Origin: Cepaea nemoralis
Lineage: Eukaryota; Mollusca; Gastropoda; Stylommatophora; Helicidae
Length of the DNA stretch: 64,000 nucleotides
Direction of reading: 5' to 3'
Assembly: GCA_014155875.1 (NCBI GenBank)
Contig: JACEFZ010002092.1
Span: 620,001-684,000, forward strand
Positions 1-10,789 of the stretch are shown here, piece by piece. The stretch's first letter is position 1. Each line of letters opens with the position of its first letter. The notes beneath the pieces are model-generated. The model did no database searches. It was not told where the DNA came from and saw only the letters and a program-made list of their open reading frames with translations. The position numbers were made by a program, and so were the translations under genes.

Positions 1-221
1 TGCAGCGTCGTTTGGCTTGTTGGATAAAACTGCTTCTTTTCAACCGCCCCATAGCTAAGTTTTCAAATCTGTTCTTCAGAGGGTGGCCTAGCATGCTGAG
101 GAACTGTACTGCTTGTATTAGCATTTTCGTATCTTTGCTCTCTCAGTGCTTATGTCCTCCCCATCTTCTCCATCTCCACTATAGGGGTTGATCTCATCCC
201 TCCTGTGGTGACTAAGTGCTT
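1..221 (-). mobile_element. LINE-C remnant, 3' coding part
   Basis: The reverse complement matches the plus-strand LINE-C copy at about 35395-35610, which lies between its reverse transcriptase and RNase H regions. Both share a stretch encoding a run like RGMRSTPIVDMEKMG. Reading frames are broken. The fragment enters from outside the window and is cut by SINE-1 at about 221. The match is internal to this window, so family identity is firm but clade placement (I/Jockey-like) is inferred. Confidence 0.75.
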
Positions 222-440
222 GTAGTCCTTGTAGTACGGTTTTTCTCCGAAGGTCATGGGTTCGATTGCGGGCCGCGTCCTTCAGTTCATATAGTCAAAT
301 TTTTTGGGGACTCCTGTGGGTCGTCGCTTGAGCTACGGAGTTCGTGCTTTGTGCGACGCTTTCCGTGCTGCGGAAAGATACCGAGCCATGTGGGATAAAA
401 CCTGGTGCAATGAAGTCGACCCTGTCAACTTAAGTGACTT
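221..440 (+). mobile_element. SINE-1 copy 1 (tRNA-derived)
   Basis: The body matches the second copy at 40771-41000. Shared blocks are a B-box-like ggttcgatt, then ctcctg.gggtc, gagctacggagtt, a cgctttccg.gctg.gga block and gataaaacctggtgcaatga. The A-box side is eroded here. Several bases of the LINE-C target are missing at the insertion point, so no clean target duplication is visible. Confidence 0.65.
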
Positions 441-490
441 TTGTTTTTTGAAAGCTGACCACGCAGTTGACCCATATTCCAGGTGTGGTC
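440..490 (-). mobile_element. LINE-C remnant between SINE-1 and LINE-E
   Basis: This short piece aligns, reversed, with LINE-C at about 35306-35350 (the cacctggaata and ttcagc.ttt blocks). It shows that SINE-1 and the following LINE-E copy both landed in the same older LINE-C. Confidence 0.6.
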
Positions 491-1226
491 ATATCCATCC
501 ATCATGTGCCATGCGGTAAGCGTGGGCGGTCATGATTCACCATTTCACTCGATCACCCGAGTCATGGATCAGCCCAGTTTTCTTGTCTCAACGATATCAC
601 ATGGCCAAGCCATCCAGGTATTTACTTATCTGTCTTCCCCTTGTTCCCTTCCCCTCGATCTTGCCGGTTGTCACCAAGTTCTCCAATTAATTTCTTCTCA
701 TAACATGGCCAAAAAATTTTGACTGTCTATGTCTAATTTCTCTAATCAGTTTACGATTTTCATTTGTTTCTAGTAGGATTTGGTCATTGGTTTTTCTGTC
801 TGTCCATGGTATTCTTTGCATTCTCCTCAGAAACCACATTTCCACAGCTATCAGCAGATGTTTTTCAGCTTGACTGCTCATTGTCCAAGTTTCACATCCA
901 TACAAAAGTACAGGTTCTATGTAGCACCTCAACACTCTTTTTCTCATAGCAATTGACATCTTTTTATTGGTCAGTATGTATTTTTTAAATCTTGCAAAAG
1001 GCTACCTTCGCCATGGCGATTATTGTTCTAATCTCTTCAAGGCATCTCCCATCAGATGTTATGATTGTTCCGATATAATTGTACCCAATTACTTGTACAT
1101 TACATTGTGGTATTTCATTCTTCCCAGTGATGACCATAATCTGTGTCTTCTTACAATTTAATTCTAATCCTAGTTGTTCAGTGTGTGCAACAACCGCATC
1201 TACTAAATGTTGCAGATCCTGCTCAT
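491..1226 (-). mobile_element. LINE-E, 5'-truncated copy (C-terminal part)
   Basis: Minus-strand translation gives the region after the catalytic RT core, with motifs RKRVLRCYIEPVLLYGC, KMQRIPW-like and RQSKFFGHVMRRN, matching the longer plus-strand copy at 30642-33065. The 3' tail is a short (GGAT)n. A 7-bp direct repeat, tgtggtc, flanks it at 484-490 and 1227-1233 and is the likely target-site duplication. Several frameshifts are present. Confidence 0.8.
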
Positions 1227-2545
1227 TGTGGTCCTGGGGAACACCCTGATGCAGTAATACTTTCTTGCTCTTGAGTCTATCTATCTGTACTCTGGCTCTT
1301 CTGTTGTGTAAGTATGCTTTCACCTATTTGTATATTCTTCCATAGACTATAGTTTCTTCATCAGACCTTCTTTCCAGACTTTGTCAAAGGCTTTTTTTTT
1401 TAGATTTTTCCATGCCGCAAGCACATACTTTGCTAAGTATTTTCTCACTGGCTCCCCATGTGGTTCCAGTTAGTTGTCTCAGGATGGCTACTCTTCTGGC
1501 TTTTGCTACTTCTTTGTTGATGTGCTTTCTTCATGTCGGTCTGTCATAAAATGTTGCTCCAGGGTATTTTGGTTCTTTTTCTTCACTTAGGGGTATTCCA
1601 TTTATCTGGATGATCCCTGCCTTTTGTTTTGGAGAGGGGGTAGAGCGGTGCTGCACTTGTTTATGCTGACACACCATCTATTAGCCCATGCAATCAATGC
1701 ATCCACAGCCCTTTGTAGTGATTTGGTGGCCACTGATGCATGTTCATTTGTGCTCCATAGAACCAGGTCACCAGCGTACATTGTCGCTTTAATTCCATGT
1801 GGTAGTTTAGCAACAAGATCATTGATGAAGATTAGAAACAGTGTGGGGGACAAGACTCCACCCTGGGGAACACCTTGATGCAGTAATACTTTCTTGCTCT
1901 TGAGTCCATCTATCTGTACTCTGGCTCTTCTGTTGTGTAAGTATGCTTTCACCTATTTGTACATTCTTCCATAGACTTTATAGTTTCTTCATCAGACCTT
2001 CTTTCCAGACTTTTTTTTTTTTTTTTTTAGATCTTTCCATACCGCAAGCACAAGATTCTTCTCTTGGAATGCATATTCAGTTTCTTGAGAGGCACTGCCT
2101 AAAGCCAGCCTGCGTGGCACAAGAATGTTTTCACTTTCAATGTACCACTGCAGTCTGTGATTGATGATGTGCTCCGTTGATTTGCAGAGACAGCTGGTGA
2201 GGCTGATTGGTCTGTAGCTGGAGGCATTGGAACTGTCTTTCCCTGATTTTAGGAGAGGTATCATAATTGCTTCTCTCTAGGCTTGTGGAACGCTGCCTAA
2301 GGTCCAGCTGTTATTGAAGATATGCAATTTCCCTGATTTTAGGAGAGGTATCATAATTGCTTCTCTCCAGGCTTGCGGAACACTGCCTAATGTCCAGCTG
2401 TTATTGAAGATTTGCAACAGCTTTGCTTTGGCCACTGTTGCTAGGTTCCTGATAATTTCATTGTAGATACCATCAGCTATTGGTGACTTTCTCATTTTCA
2501 GTTTTGATATTGCTATAGTCCGTTTAGAAATGAATGTCTTCATTC
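1227..2545 (-). mobile_element. LINE-C reverse-transcriptase remnant
   Basis: Minus-strand frames show RT pieces: SYRPISLTSC, MKAYLHNRRARVQIDGLKSK, LHQGVPQGGVLSPTLFLIF and a degenerate A.DLVLW active-site region with the expected ADD changed. The segment 1227-1425 repeats sequence found again at about 1855-1990, so this is either two overlapping fragments or a rearranged copy. A 90-bp direct repeat sits at 2241-2330 and 2331-2420. The element is a pseudogene. Confidence 0.75.
2241..2420. repeat. 90-bp tandem duplication inside LINE-C
   Basis: The two units starting ccctgattttaggagagg at 2241 and 2331 are nearly identical over about 90 bases. This is a local duplication within the dead LINE. 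Confidence 0.8.
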
Positions 2546-3215
2546 ACGATCAATTTTTTTTAAAAACTGTCTGTTGCATCGTTATGAAATTTTTCCTGCG
2601 GTCTTATATTTACCCCACCCAAGGAATGTGTCTTTGATAGGTCCAAAGGAAACTTAAATCATTGAAAGCGGCGACATTTCTTTGATGTTTTGGCAAAAAA
2701 CTAGTGAATTCACGCTAACATACTTGTTTTACAGTAATGCCTGTCAATTTGGGTGATGACACAAGGCTTATCCAGATTCGTAAGGAGTGGGTGTATGTGT
2801 AATATTAGTAAATACAGAGTTTACAGAGGCATGGGATAAATAATGTGGAATCGAAACGGAAATGGACAGGAAAGTAGAAGGAATATATTTATTACCTTAT
2901 TTTTCATTTCCTCCTTGTTCCTTCAGCTGCTGGTTAATAATGTGTACACAAGGAGTCATATTACTAGGATGCGTTTAGCTTTTCATATTGAGTTCGTGAA
3001 AGCTTCCAAACAGCTGTGTGTTAATGTGCGTATGCAGTGACCAGAGATAATGCAATTTAGTCATGTGTCAGTTTTTAAGGATCTACTCAGCTGACTGTGT
3101 AGTTTGTTCACACATGCACATGAGTGACAGAACTGTTTTGAGCCTTCGTGAAAGATTGTCTACTCTGCTGTTTACTGTTCAGAGACGGAACACGATTACC
3201 TGTTTTGCATAACGA
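2546..3215. other. No gene or recognised repeat
   Basis: The stretch is AT-rich and carries only short open frames without recognisable motifs. I see nothing supportable in it. Confidence 0.5.
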
Positions 3216-3218
3216 ATA

Positions 3219-3473
3219 TACGAGGGTAAGTTGATAAGTAAGTCACAAATGGCTGTAGAAAAATAACTAAATATGATAACAACTTGAAACCAGTTTATTT
3301 TTATACATACATTGTCCCTTTATTTCTCAATATAATTTCCACCAACATTGATGCACTTATCCCATCGTTTTATCAGTCCTCCCAAACCGGCTGCATAGAA
3401 ATGCGTGCCCTGTTCTCATTTACCTGCCATCCCACAGAACTGTGTGACTTACTTATTGACTCACCCTCATAAC
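3219..3473 (-). mobile_element. mariner-type transposon remnant (transposase C-terminus)
   Basis: Terminal inverted repeats cgagggtaagttgataagt (left) and the inverse of gagtcaataagtaagtcac (right) bound about 250 bp flanked by TA. On the minus strand the transposase C-terminus ends in IKRWDKCINVGGNYIEK and a stop, as is typical of mariner. Most of the transposase, including the catalytic DDD region, is absent. Confidence 0.75.
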
Positions 3474-3489
3474 TTTTTCTACCCAGCTA

Positions 3490-3800
3490 TGCATCACTTT
3501 ACGGGACAAACATTTGTCAGCATAAACAGGAAACCCACCTTGGCGGGAGACATTTCGCGAATGACGCTGAAGTTGAATGTGAAGTGAAAACGTGGTTTTG
3601 AAAACAGAGCACACAGTTCTATGCAGTCGGTTTCGGGGGACAGATAAAACGATGGGACAAGAGCATCAATGTTGGTGGAAATTATATTGAGAAATAAAGG
3701 GACAACAATAACTGTATAACAATAAACTGGTTTCAAGTTGTTATCATATTTAGTTATTTTTCTTCAGCCATTTGTGACTTACTTATCAACTTACCCTTGC
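3490..3800 (+). mobile_element. Second mariner remnant, inverted relative to the first
   Basis: A plus-strand frame ends FYAVGFGGQIKRWDKSINV, then GGNYIEK and a stop, followed by the right inverted repeat gacttacttatcaacttaccc at about 3774-3795. About 190 bp of this half are the inverse of the element at 3219-3473, so the pair forms a large foldback. The left end is missing. Confidence 0.7.
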
Positions 3801-3805
3801 AGTTG

Positions 3806-5635
3806 TGAATGTCTGTGTAGTGGGCTTCCTTCTTAATGGCCAAGATATTGGTCCTCTTTTCATTGAAGTTTATAGATTGATTTGTATGTTCTGTGTGTTG
3901 TCCCCTAATTTGACGTGTTTGCTCTCACGTTTCTTGTTATGCCACAATATGTCAGTTTCCACCGCAATATTACTCTTCTGTTGGTATTCAATGCGTTTCG
4001 TGTGTGTGTTTTTTTTTTCAGTGCCATGTGTTTGTCACCGTTGAGGGCTTGCGGAACTGAAAATTTATCACTGTGGAATACACACTGTTGCCATTGACAA
4101 ATTGTAATGTTTGTGCTAATTCTGTAATGTTTAGGACTTGCAATTCTTCTGAATAGTTGGAGCAAAATATCCCAATAGGTGTGCATGTGGATTAATGTCT
4201 GCGATCTGCCCAAACCTTAATCTGTGTCGGATGATTCCATTAGGTTGATGACTGCTCTCGGTTGCATAAAATTAAATCCATCCTTTCTCCAATAGTCATC
4301 TTCCTCTTTCAACACATGGGTACACTGATGGATCCAGTCTGAAACTAGCACCAGGATATGTTCTGGGAAGTTAAAGACATGCAGCATGGTATTCATTGCC
4401 CATCAAGACACTCAGCATGGTATTCATTGCCCATCAAGTCCCAGTAGTCTCATTTTTTTTTTTTTTAAAATATGGGTGCTAGCACGATATACTGAATACA
4501 CCTCAAAGCGAGTCCTTTAAATATGTTAACGCTATATACCTGTTATCAACTACTAAGTTATATTTGAAAACCTGTGCAGAATGGTTTAGTTTTGAATCAT
4601 CAAGTGTTTCCAGTTCTTTAAGGTTATATGTGCTAATCTAGACATAACTGCTCCTATGTCCACTCAAGCACAGCCACTAGAATTTGATCTTTCAAAACTC
4701 TTTTCTGAGCCTGGCTTTCAGTTGTGTGTGTCGTATACAGTTATAACAACATAAGAGTTAAGTATGCTAGCTCTGCTTGCCCCAGATTAACAAAACTACA
4801 CTTAAAGACTCAAAAGAAAAGATTGCTTGTATTGTCCTTTCCATTAAAAGTCACTAATGGCAATCAACACATGGTAGAATCTTAACTGACGTCAATTGAA
4901 GCAGTGAGCTCTTAGAATACTATACCAACTACAGTGCAGACCTCATAAGGCAAACTCATCTGGGACCCAAGAAATAGTTACAATGTACAATAATGTTGTT
5001 CTTCACAACAGAAATTCGCAACATCTGAGATTGCCTTAAGCAGTTTGCACTGTATTTTTAAATTTACAGAAAGGGGTGGTTCTTTAGCACAAGTAATAAG
5101 AGTTGAGTTTATTTTCTATTTTTTCCGTGTGTATTGTAATCAGGTTCAGAAGCTGTTTTCGCCTAATATTTAATTAAAAATGACTGCAGTACAATCCGTG
5201 TCCTGGTTTTATTCCTCTGCCATGTTAGCACTTTACCAGTGTTTCTTTTCTTCCCCCCCCCCCTTTTTGTTTTCCTTCTCTAGTTATAAATTCTGGATGT
5301 TATGAGGTGCTCGAGAATTTCTAACCATTCCTCTAACATCCTGTGTGTGTGTGTGTACTATTTCTCATTAATAAAGGTCATAAGAATGGGTGCATTTAAT
5401 ATAGCAGATTTTCTAACCAAGATTATGACAGAAGCAACAGAAATGCTAAAAGATGGTAAGCTTGCTTAATTAATGACACACAAATCTATTTCTGTGAAGA
5501 TAAAAAAAAAAATCTGGAGAAAAGAACTAGTTAAAAATGCTGGTACAAGAGATTAGGAATACTTAGAAGTAAGTGGAATACATTTTTTTAAATGTATCAG
5601 AAACGTGGTGTCATCAATACATGAGAGACAAATTT
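3806..5635. other. Intergenic; small simple repeats only
   Basis: No coding region is supportable. A 31-bp direct repeat (cagcatggtattcattgcc at 4382 and 4413) and a short (GT)n near 5342-5357 are visible. The rest is AT-rich sequence with scattered stops. Confidence 0.5.
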
Positions 5636-5639
5636 ATCT

Positions 5640-6313
5640 AACTGTTCCAAGTCTCATCTCATCTTGTTCCTCTTGTACCTTGCGGTGTTGAGTTGAAGTA
5701 TAAACAGCTGGGAAAGTGCCCGTTTATGGACTCTTATTTCCTCCATCCATCGTTTACCTAGTCAGCCTCTTCCTCTGCTTCCATCTGGTCTGTACATCAT
5801 TGCTTGTTGTGGTATACTGTAAGTTGGTAAACTAGCTACATGGCCAAACCATTTGACTCGCTGCCTTCTAATAAAATCTAGTGCTGCTATAACCCCCACT
5901 TTGATCCTTATTTCTTCATTTCTGATTTTATCTTCTTGATACATTGAGTATTCTTCTCAGGAATCTCATTTCTATTGTTGGGCTTTTTCTTTACTCTCCG
6001 TCATTGTCCAGTGGTAGCATAGATTTGGTAGGGAGATTGTGTTGCTGAGTGCTTTCTCAGTGGCTGTTCATGTTCTTTAGTATTGGTGCCATTTGTCCAA
6101 TGAGTTGGTTTGCCTTATTGTATGTTTTCGATCTCGTCTGTTCTCTTGCCTATTGATATACTTCCTAGGTACTTGAAGCTCTTTACTTGTTGCAGGGGGT
6201 GTTCTTGTAGGTGAATCGTTTTTTTCTTTGCTTAGTCATCTCTGTTTTACTTGTGCAAATTTTCATGTTATGTTCCCACACACTTCGTTTATATACTATT
6301 CATATGGTCTTGT
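5640..6313 (-). mobile_element. LINE-F 3' part
   Basis: Minus-strand translation includes IRNEEIRIKVGVIAALDFI and RRQRVKWFGHVASLP, the post-RT region of a LINE. The same family recurs at 61628-62095. The tail is a short (ATGAG)n seen as ctcatctcatct at the left end. The element is interrupted at 6313 by LINE-B and resumes at 8192. Confidence 0.75.
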
Positions 6314-6393
6314 CCCCTCTGCCGTGTCTCCACCTTGTTGTAGTAGAGGGGCTTGCGTGTTCCAATGACTTTAAGAGCCGGAGGTAGCACAGC
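6314..6393 (+). ncRNA. Candidate self-folding LINE-B 5' end (HDV-ribozyme-like topology)
   Basis: Positions 1-7 (ccccTCT) can pair with 32-38 (agagggg). The strand at 8-13 (gccgtg) can pair with cacagc at the end with one mismatch. A cttg/taag stem lies between them. The strand order P1-P2-P3-P3'-P1'-P4-P4'-P2' is that of HDV-like ribozymes. The P3 hairpin is weak in this copy. Function is inferred. Confidence 0.4.
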
Positions 6394-8191
6394 TACTGGT
6401 AGGGTCTCCCATGCCAGACAGGTCAAGGGAGAGGGACCAGACAAAGAGAGACCCACACCCCTGCTCCCTTGTAGGTAGACTGGGGACAGTCAAAGGCTAT
6501 GGAGAGCACACCCAAAATATGCTTGTCGAAATCAGATGTACTGAGCCACAGGCTTGACAAAGCAGTGCAACATAACTTAATCCATGATGCTGCAGATTAA
6601 AATGAATCAGTATGGTGCTAATCCCGTGAAGTCCCATCAGGCGGTGATCATCAGGCCCCCTGCCTCAAGGGGTCCAACCATTGTTACTGGTGGTCACCTT
6701 CCCTTGTGCTGTGGAGTCAAGGCACAGAGGAGTAGGTTAAGAGGTAAAGAAAAAGAACACTAAGAATGAAACAGAAAGAAGAAAAATAGCCCTAAACTAC
6801 ATAAAAGAACATTACCCAATTAGCAATTGGACCCATACAGATGGGTCAGCCAAAAATTCAATAGAAAATTCCTAAATTTAAAACAGTGAGAGAAAAAAAA
6901 AAAGTCAGTGGTAACTGGAAAATTTTCAAGTAACTTCAAAGCTGAGGTAGAGGCTTTGAAAACTGCAGTAGAAAAGCTCATGATGGAGAAAAATAAAGAG
7001 AAGCAAATAGCTATCTTCATAGATGCAAAGTCAGCTGTCTCAATACTGAAGAGCAAAAACAGCACACAACTAGCAGACCTAAGAGCAGCACTCTATGGAC
7101 TGTCAGAAATCCAAAAAAGTTGTAAAACAGTGGATCCCATCACACTGCAGTATACCTGGAAATGAAGAGGCGGACAGACTGGCAAAAGAGGGCAGACGAC
7201 TACCACAGCCTGACATAGACATAACATATAATGAGGCAAAGACGGTTTATAAAAAGCATTTATAGAATCAAATGGGAATCGTAGCATCCTCCTGGCCACC
7301 AGAAGGATGATGCATATTACAAACTCCACCAAAGTGAACATGTAGCAATCTTCACTCCGCACAGGACATAACAGGCTGAAATACCACTTGTTCAATAAAC
7401 TAAAGATAGGAGATACTGATGAATGTAATTGTGAAATGTAAAATGACAGCTAGACATTTGCTGCAGGAGTGCCCAATATATGCAGAACAGAAATATTTTG
7501 GCCCACACCTGCTTCATTTGAGGACAAGCTCAATGGAGATAAAACAAGCTCAAGTTGACTGCAGCTTACTTTTTCTTAACTACATTCAGGTTGACATCGA
7601 AAGGTGCATGAAGAAGTACTTAAGACTGCCACACTTCGTACCACAGGTATGTTGGTAGCAAAAGCATCCCAGTGGCACGAAATGGAATATTGCTTGGATA
7701 GCAAATCCATTAAGTGGAAAGTCCGAATTTAAAGCTCACTGTGTAAATGTCATCTGCAGACTGCATTCTTCTAGTTTCCGAAGGAACAGCCTGTGGTGAA
7801 CGAAAAGCCCAATATAAGGAAGTGAGGCTAAGCAGCCATGTGCAGGACGTGACGATTCCTTGGGCGAGTCCAGTACCAGAGTGCAATTATGGAAGCCTCC
7901 TTGGATGGCGGGGAATGCGACACAGGTCTGCCCTTGCCTTCCCTTGAGGGCTGACCCTCAATGGGAAGAGGGATGTCTTCGGCTGTTCTAAATGGGCCAG
8001 CTGGGATGGGGAATGACATCACAACAATGAGAGTCAAACGTCCTACGAAACTCCTGGGAAGATTAACCCGGTCAACAAATGCCCGCAGAAGTCGGATGCG
8101 TCTCCTAACGGCGCAAGAACACAGCTCTGCTGTAAACAGGCATGACGCAATCACGTCAGAAAAAACTCTCCACATGAACGCAGAAGAAGAA
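6314..8191 (+). mobile_element. LINE-B copy, internally deleted
   Basis: The 5' end (cccctctgccgtg) and 3' end ((AAG)n tail at 8183-8190) both match the ends of the full LINE-B at 50754-55712. A 12-bp target duplication, atatggtcttgt, lies at 6302-6313 and 8192-8203. The 5' UTR and the first codons run to about 6745 and then join directly to the pre-RNase H region. The endonuclease and RT are therefore missing, while RNase H fragments (IFIDAKSAVSILKS), the C-terminal zinc-like region and the 3' UTR remain. It is non-autonomous and carries frameshifts. Confidence 0.9.
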
Positions 8192-8395
8192 TATGGTCTT
8201 GTAATTCTGCTTCTGCTATTAGTACTTGATCGTCCGCAAATAGTTTTTTTAATGGTGTAATTTGCTGTATATTCTTCTACTGTGTTCTGTTCGTCATGCA
8301 GTGTTCTTGCAGTCTGGCTGGTGTTTTTACATATGCTGTCTATATAGGTTATGAACTGTTCCAAGTGAAAGGAGCAAAATGTGTGCTGCAAAACA
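8192..8395 (-). mobile_element. LINE-F, upstream RT segment (other side of LINE-B)
   Basis: The minus strand encodes KLFADDQVLIAEAELQDHM, the RT catalytic ADD box. It is continuous with 5640-6313 once LINE-B and one target duplication are removed. The 5' end is truncated near 8395. Confidence 0.75.
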
Positions 8396-8489
8396 ACTAG
8401 AAATTAAAGAAAACCTAACGAACACAATAAAAAATAAAACTCCAGATGGAAGTACAAAACAGAACCACTAAACTGGAGGATCGGAGTTC

Positions 8490-10310
8490 TAAAGCTCTAC
8501 ACCACACCACACCACGCAATCAACAATACACTCTACATACCACACCATACCGTACTATCAACAATACTCTACACCAAACCAGACCATCCACAATATACCA
8601 CACTATACTATCAACAATACAATACACCGTACTATCCACAAAACACTACACCACACTGTACTACCAACAATACACTCTACACGACACTGGACTATCAACA
8701 ATACACTCTACACGACACTGGACTATCAACAATACACTCTACACGACACTGTACAATACACTCTACACGACACTGGACTATCAACAATACTCTACACGAC
8801 ACTGGACTATCAACAATACACTCTACACGACACTGGACTATCAACAATACACTCTATACGACACTGGACTATCAACAATAAACTCTACATGACACTGGAC
8901 TATCAACAATACACTCTACACGACACTGGACTATCAACAATACACTCTATACGACACTGGACTATCAACAATACACTCTACACGACACTGGACTATCAAC
9001 AATACACTCTACATGACACTGGACTATCAACAATACACTCTACACGACACTGGACTATCAACAATAAACTCTGCACGACACTGGACTATCAACAATACAC
9101 TCTACATGACACTGGACTATCAACAATACACTCTACACGACACTGGACTATCAACAATACACTCTACACGACACTGGACTATCAACAATAAACTCTACAC
9201 GACACTGGACTATCAACAATACACTCTACACGACACTGGACTATCAACAATACACTCTACATGACACTGGACTATCAACAATACACTCTACATGACACTG
9301 GACTATCAACAATAAACTCTGCACGACACTGGACTATCAACAATACACTCTACACGACACTGGACTATCAACAATAAACTCTACACGACACTGGACTATC
9401 AACAATACACTCTACATGACACTGGACTATCAACAATACACTCTACACGACACTGGACTATCAACAATACACTCTACACGACACTGGACTATCAACAATA
9501 CACTCTACACCAGTGGTTCTCAACCTTTTTTGGCCCATTCCCCCCTTCACCATATTTTCAGAACGCCATTCCCCCCCTTCCTATCAAAAATTTGGCCCGT
9601 TCCCCCCTTCACCGTATTTTCAGAACGTCATTCCCCCCCCCCCCCCTTTCATATTTCCTATCTAAAAATCCCCCCACCCCTATACAGTATACGTAAAAGT
9701 GGAAGGCAAATGTAATAGCATATACTAAAACAATCTAGACATCCACATAAAACATGATTTGTGGGTCTACTTTATAAAATGAATTTTAGAAGGACGAGAC
9801 ATACATAACTGTAAAGTATGAAGGGAAAAACTATGTCAAGTAATCGGTTCTTGTATTAACACGATCTTGAAATGGTCTTCATTCCCCCCCTGGAAACCCT
9901 GAAATTCCCCACCGGTTGAGAACCACTGCTCTACACGACACTGGACTATCAACAATACACTACACGACACTGGACTATCAACAATAAACTCTGCACGACA
10001 CTGGACTATCAACAATACACTCTACATGACACTGGACTATCAACAATACACTCTACACGACACTGGACTATCAACAATACACTCTACATGACACTGGACT
10101 ATCAACAATACACTCTACACGACACTGGACTATCAACAATACACTCTACACCATACCGTACTATCAACAATACATGCTACACCACACAGTACTATCCACA
10201 ATACACCACACAGTACTATCATAATATACTCTACACTACACTGTACTATTATAATATACTCTACACCACACCGTACTATCAACAATACACTGCCACCCTG
10301 TCACAATTAA
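8490..10310. repeat. 31-bp minisatellite array
   Basis: The unit is about 31 bases, with core gacactggactatcaacaat, repeated about 40 times between 8640 and 10150. Flanks are more degenerate (ataccgtactatc-type units). Because 31 is not a multiple of three, a stop-free unit keeps all plus frames open. The long reading frames here are therefore not genes. The array is split by a hAT element at 9511-9928. Confidence 0.95.
9511..9928. mobile_element. hAT-1 non-autonomous element (MITE) inside the minisatellite
   Basis: The terminal inverted repeats are cagtggttctcaacc and its exact inverse, ggttgagaaccactg. An exact 8-bp target duplication, ctctacac, lies at 9503-9510 and 9929-9936 and is itself part of the minisatellite unit. 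There is no transposase. The interior is rich in C runs. Confidence 0.92.
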
Positions 10311-10555
10311 AAAGACCTGCACTGTTTTGTCAATAGGCAATGGGCTGTCAAGAATTTCCAGGAGTTTCTCGCTCATAGCTAAAGGGATTGCATCATCACT
10401 TTCAATTCTAGCAAAATTACTGGCCCTACATTTCTCACGCCGTATTACAGAGGTTGCAGTACGTGCTCACACGTTGCTGATGCTACAATCTTTACACAAC
10501 TTTGTTTTGATGCTTTCATTTTCAGATTATATTACTCAAGCTAATCCTCACAATG

Positions 10556-10789
10556 CCGACTCCGTGGTGAAGAGGTTATGGACGTAGTTCGTAATTCTGC
10601 ATACTGCGTTCGAAACACTGCTATGGGCAATATGGCAGAAGACCGCCTTGCGTTGTTTTTTAAAAATGAAAATGGTATGAGTGCCAGTCGTTCAGAAAGC
10701 AATGGCAAACTACTAAACGTAAACTTGCCAAGAAATCATGAACAGTAAAAAAAATGCTGGGGTTGACTGCGACGTCCTGTTAAGGATAT
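10556..10789 (+). mobile_element. SINE-3 copy 1
   Basis: It starts with a tRNA-like A box (tggtgaagagg) and B box (cgttcgaaac), followed by a body with cagaaagcaatggcaaacta, cttgccaagaaatca and gctggggttgactgc. Three further copies lie at 22940, 26635 and 40185. LINE-G interrupts its tail; the last bases resume at 12381-12400. Confidence 0.75.

Noticed and set aside
7828..8391. 187-codon minus-strand frame
   Set aside because: Antisense to the LINE-B 3' UTR and running into LINE-F; no domain.
8446..10336. Several 80-150-codon frames read as genes
   Set aside because: They are the 31-bp minisatellite read in different frames; no motif or codon bias beyond the repeat.
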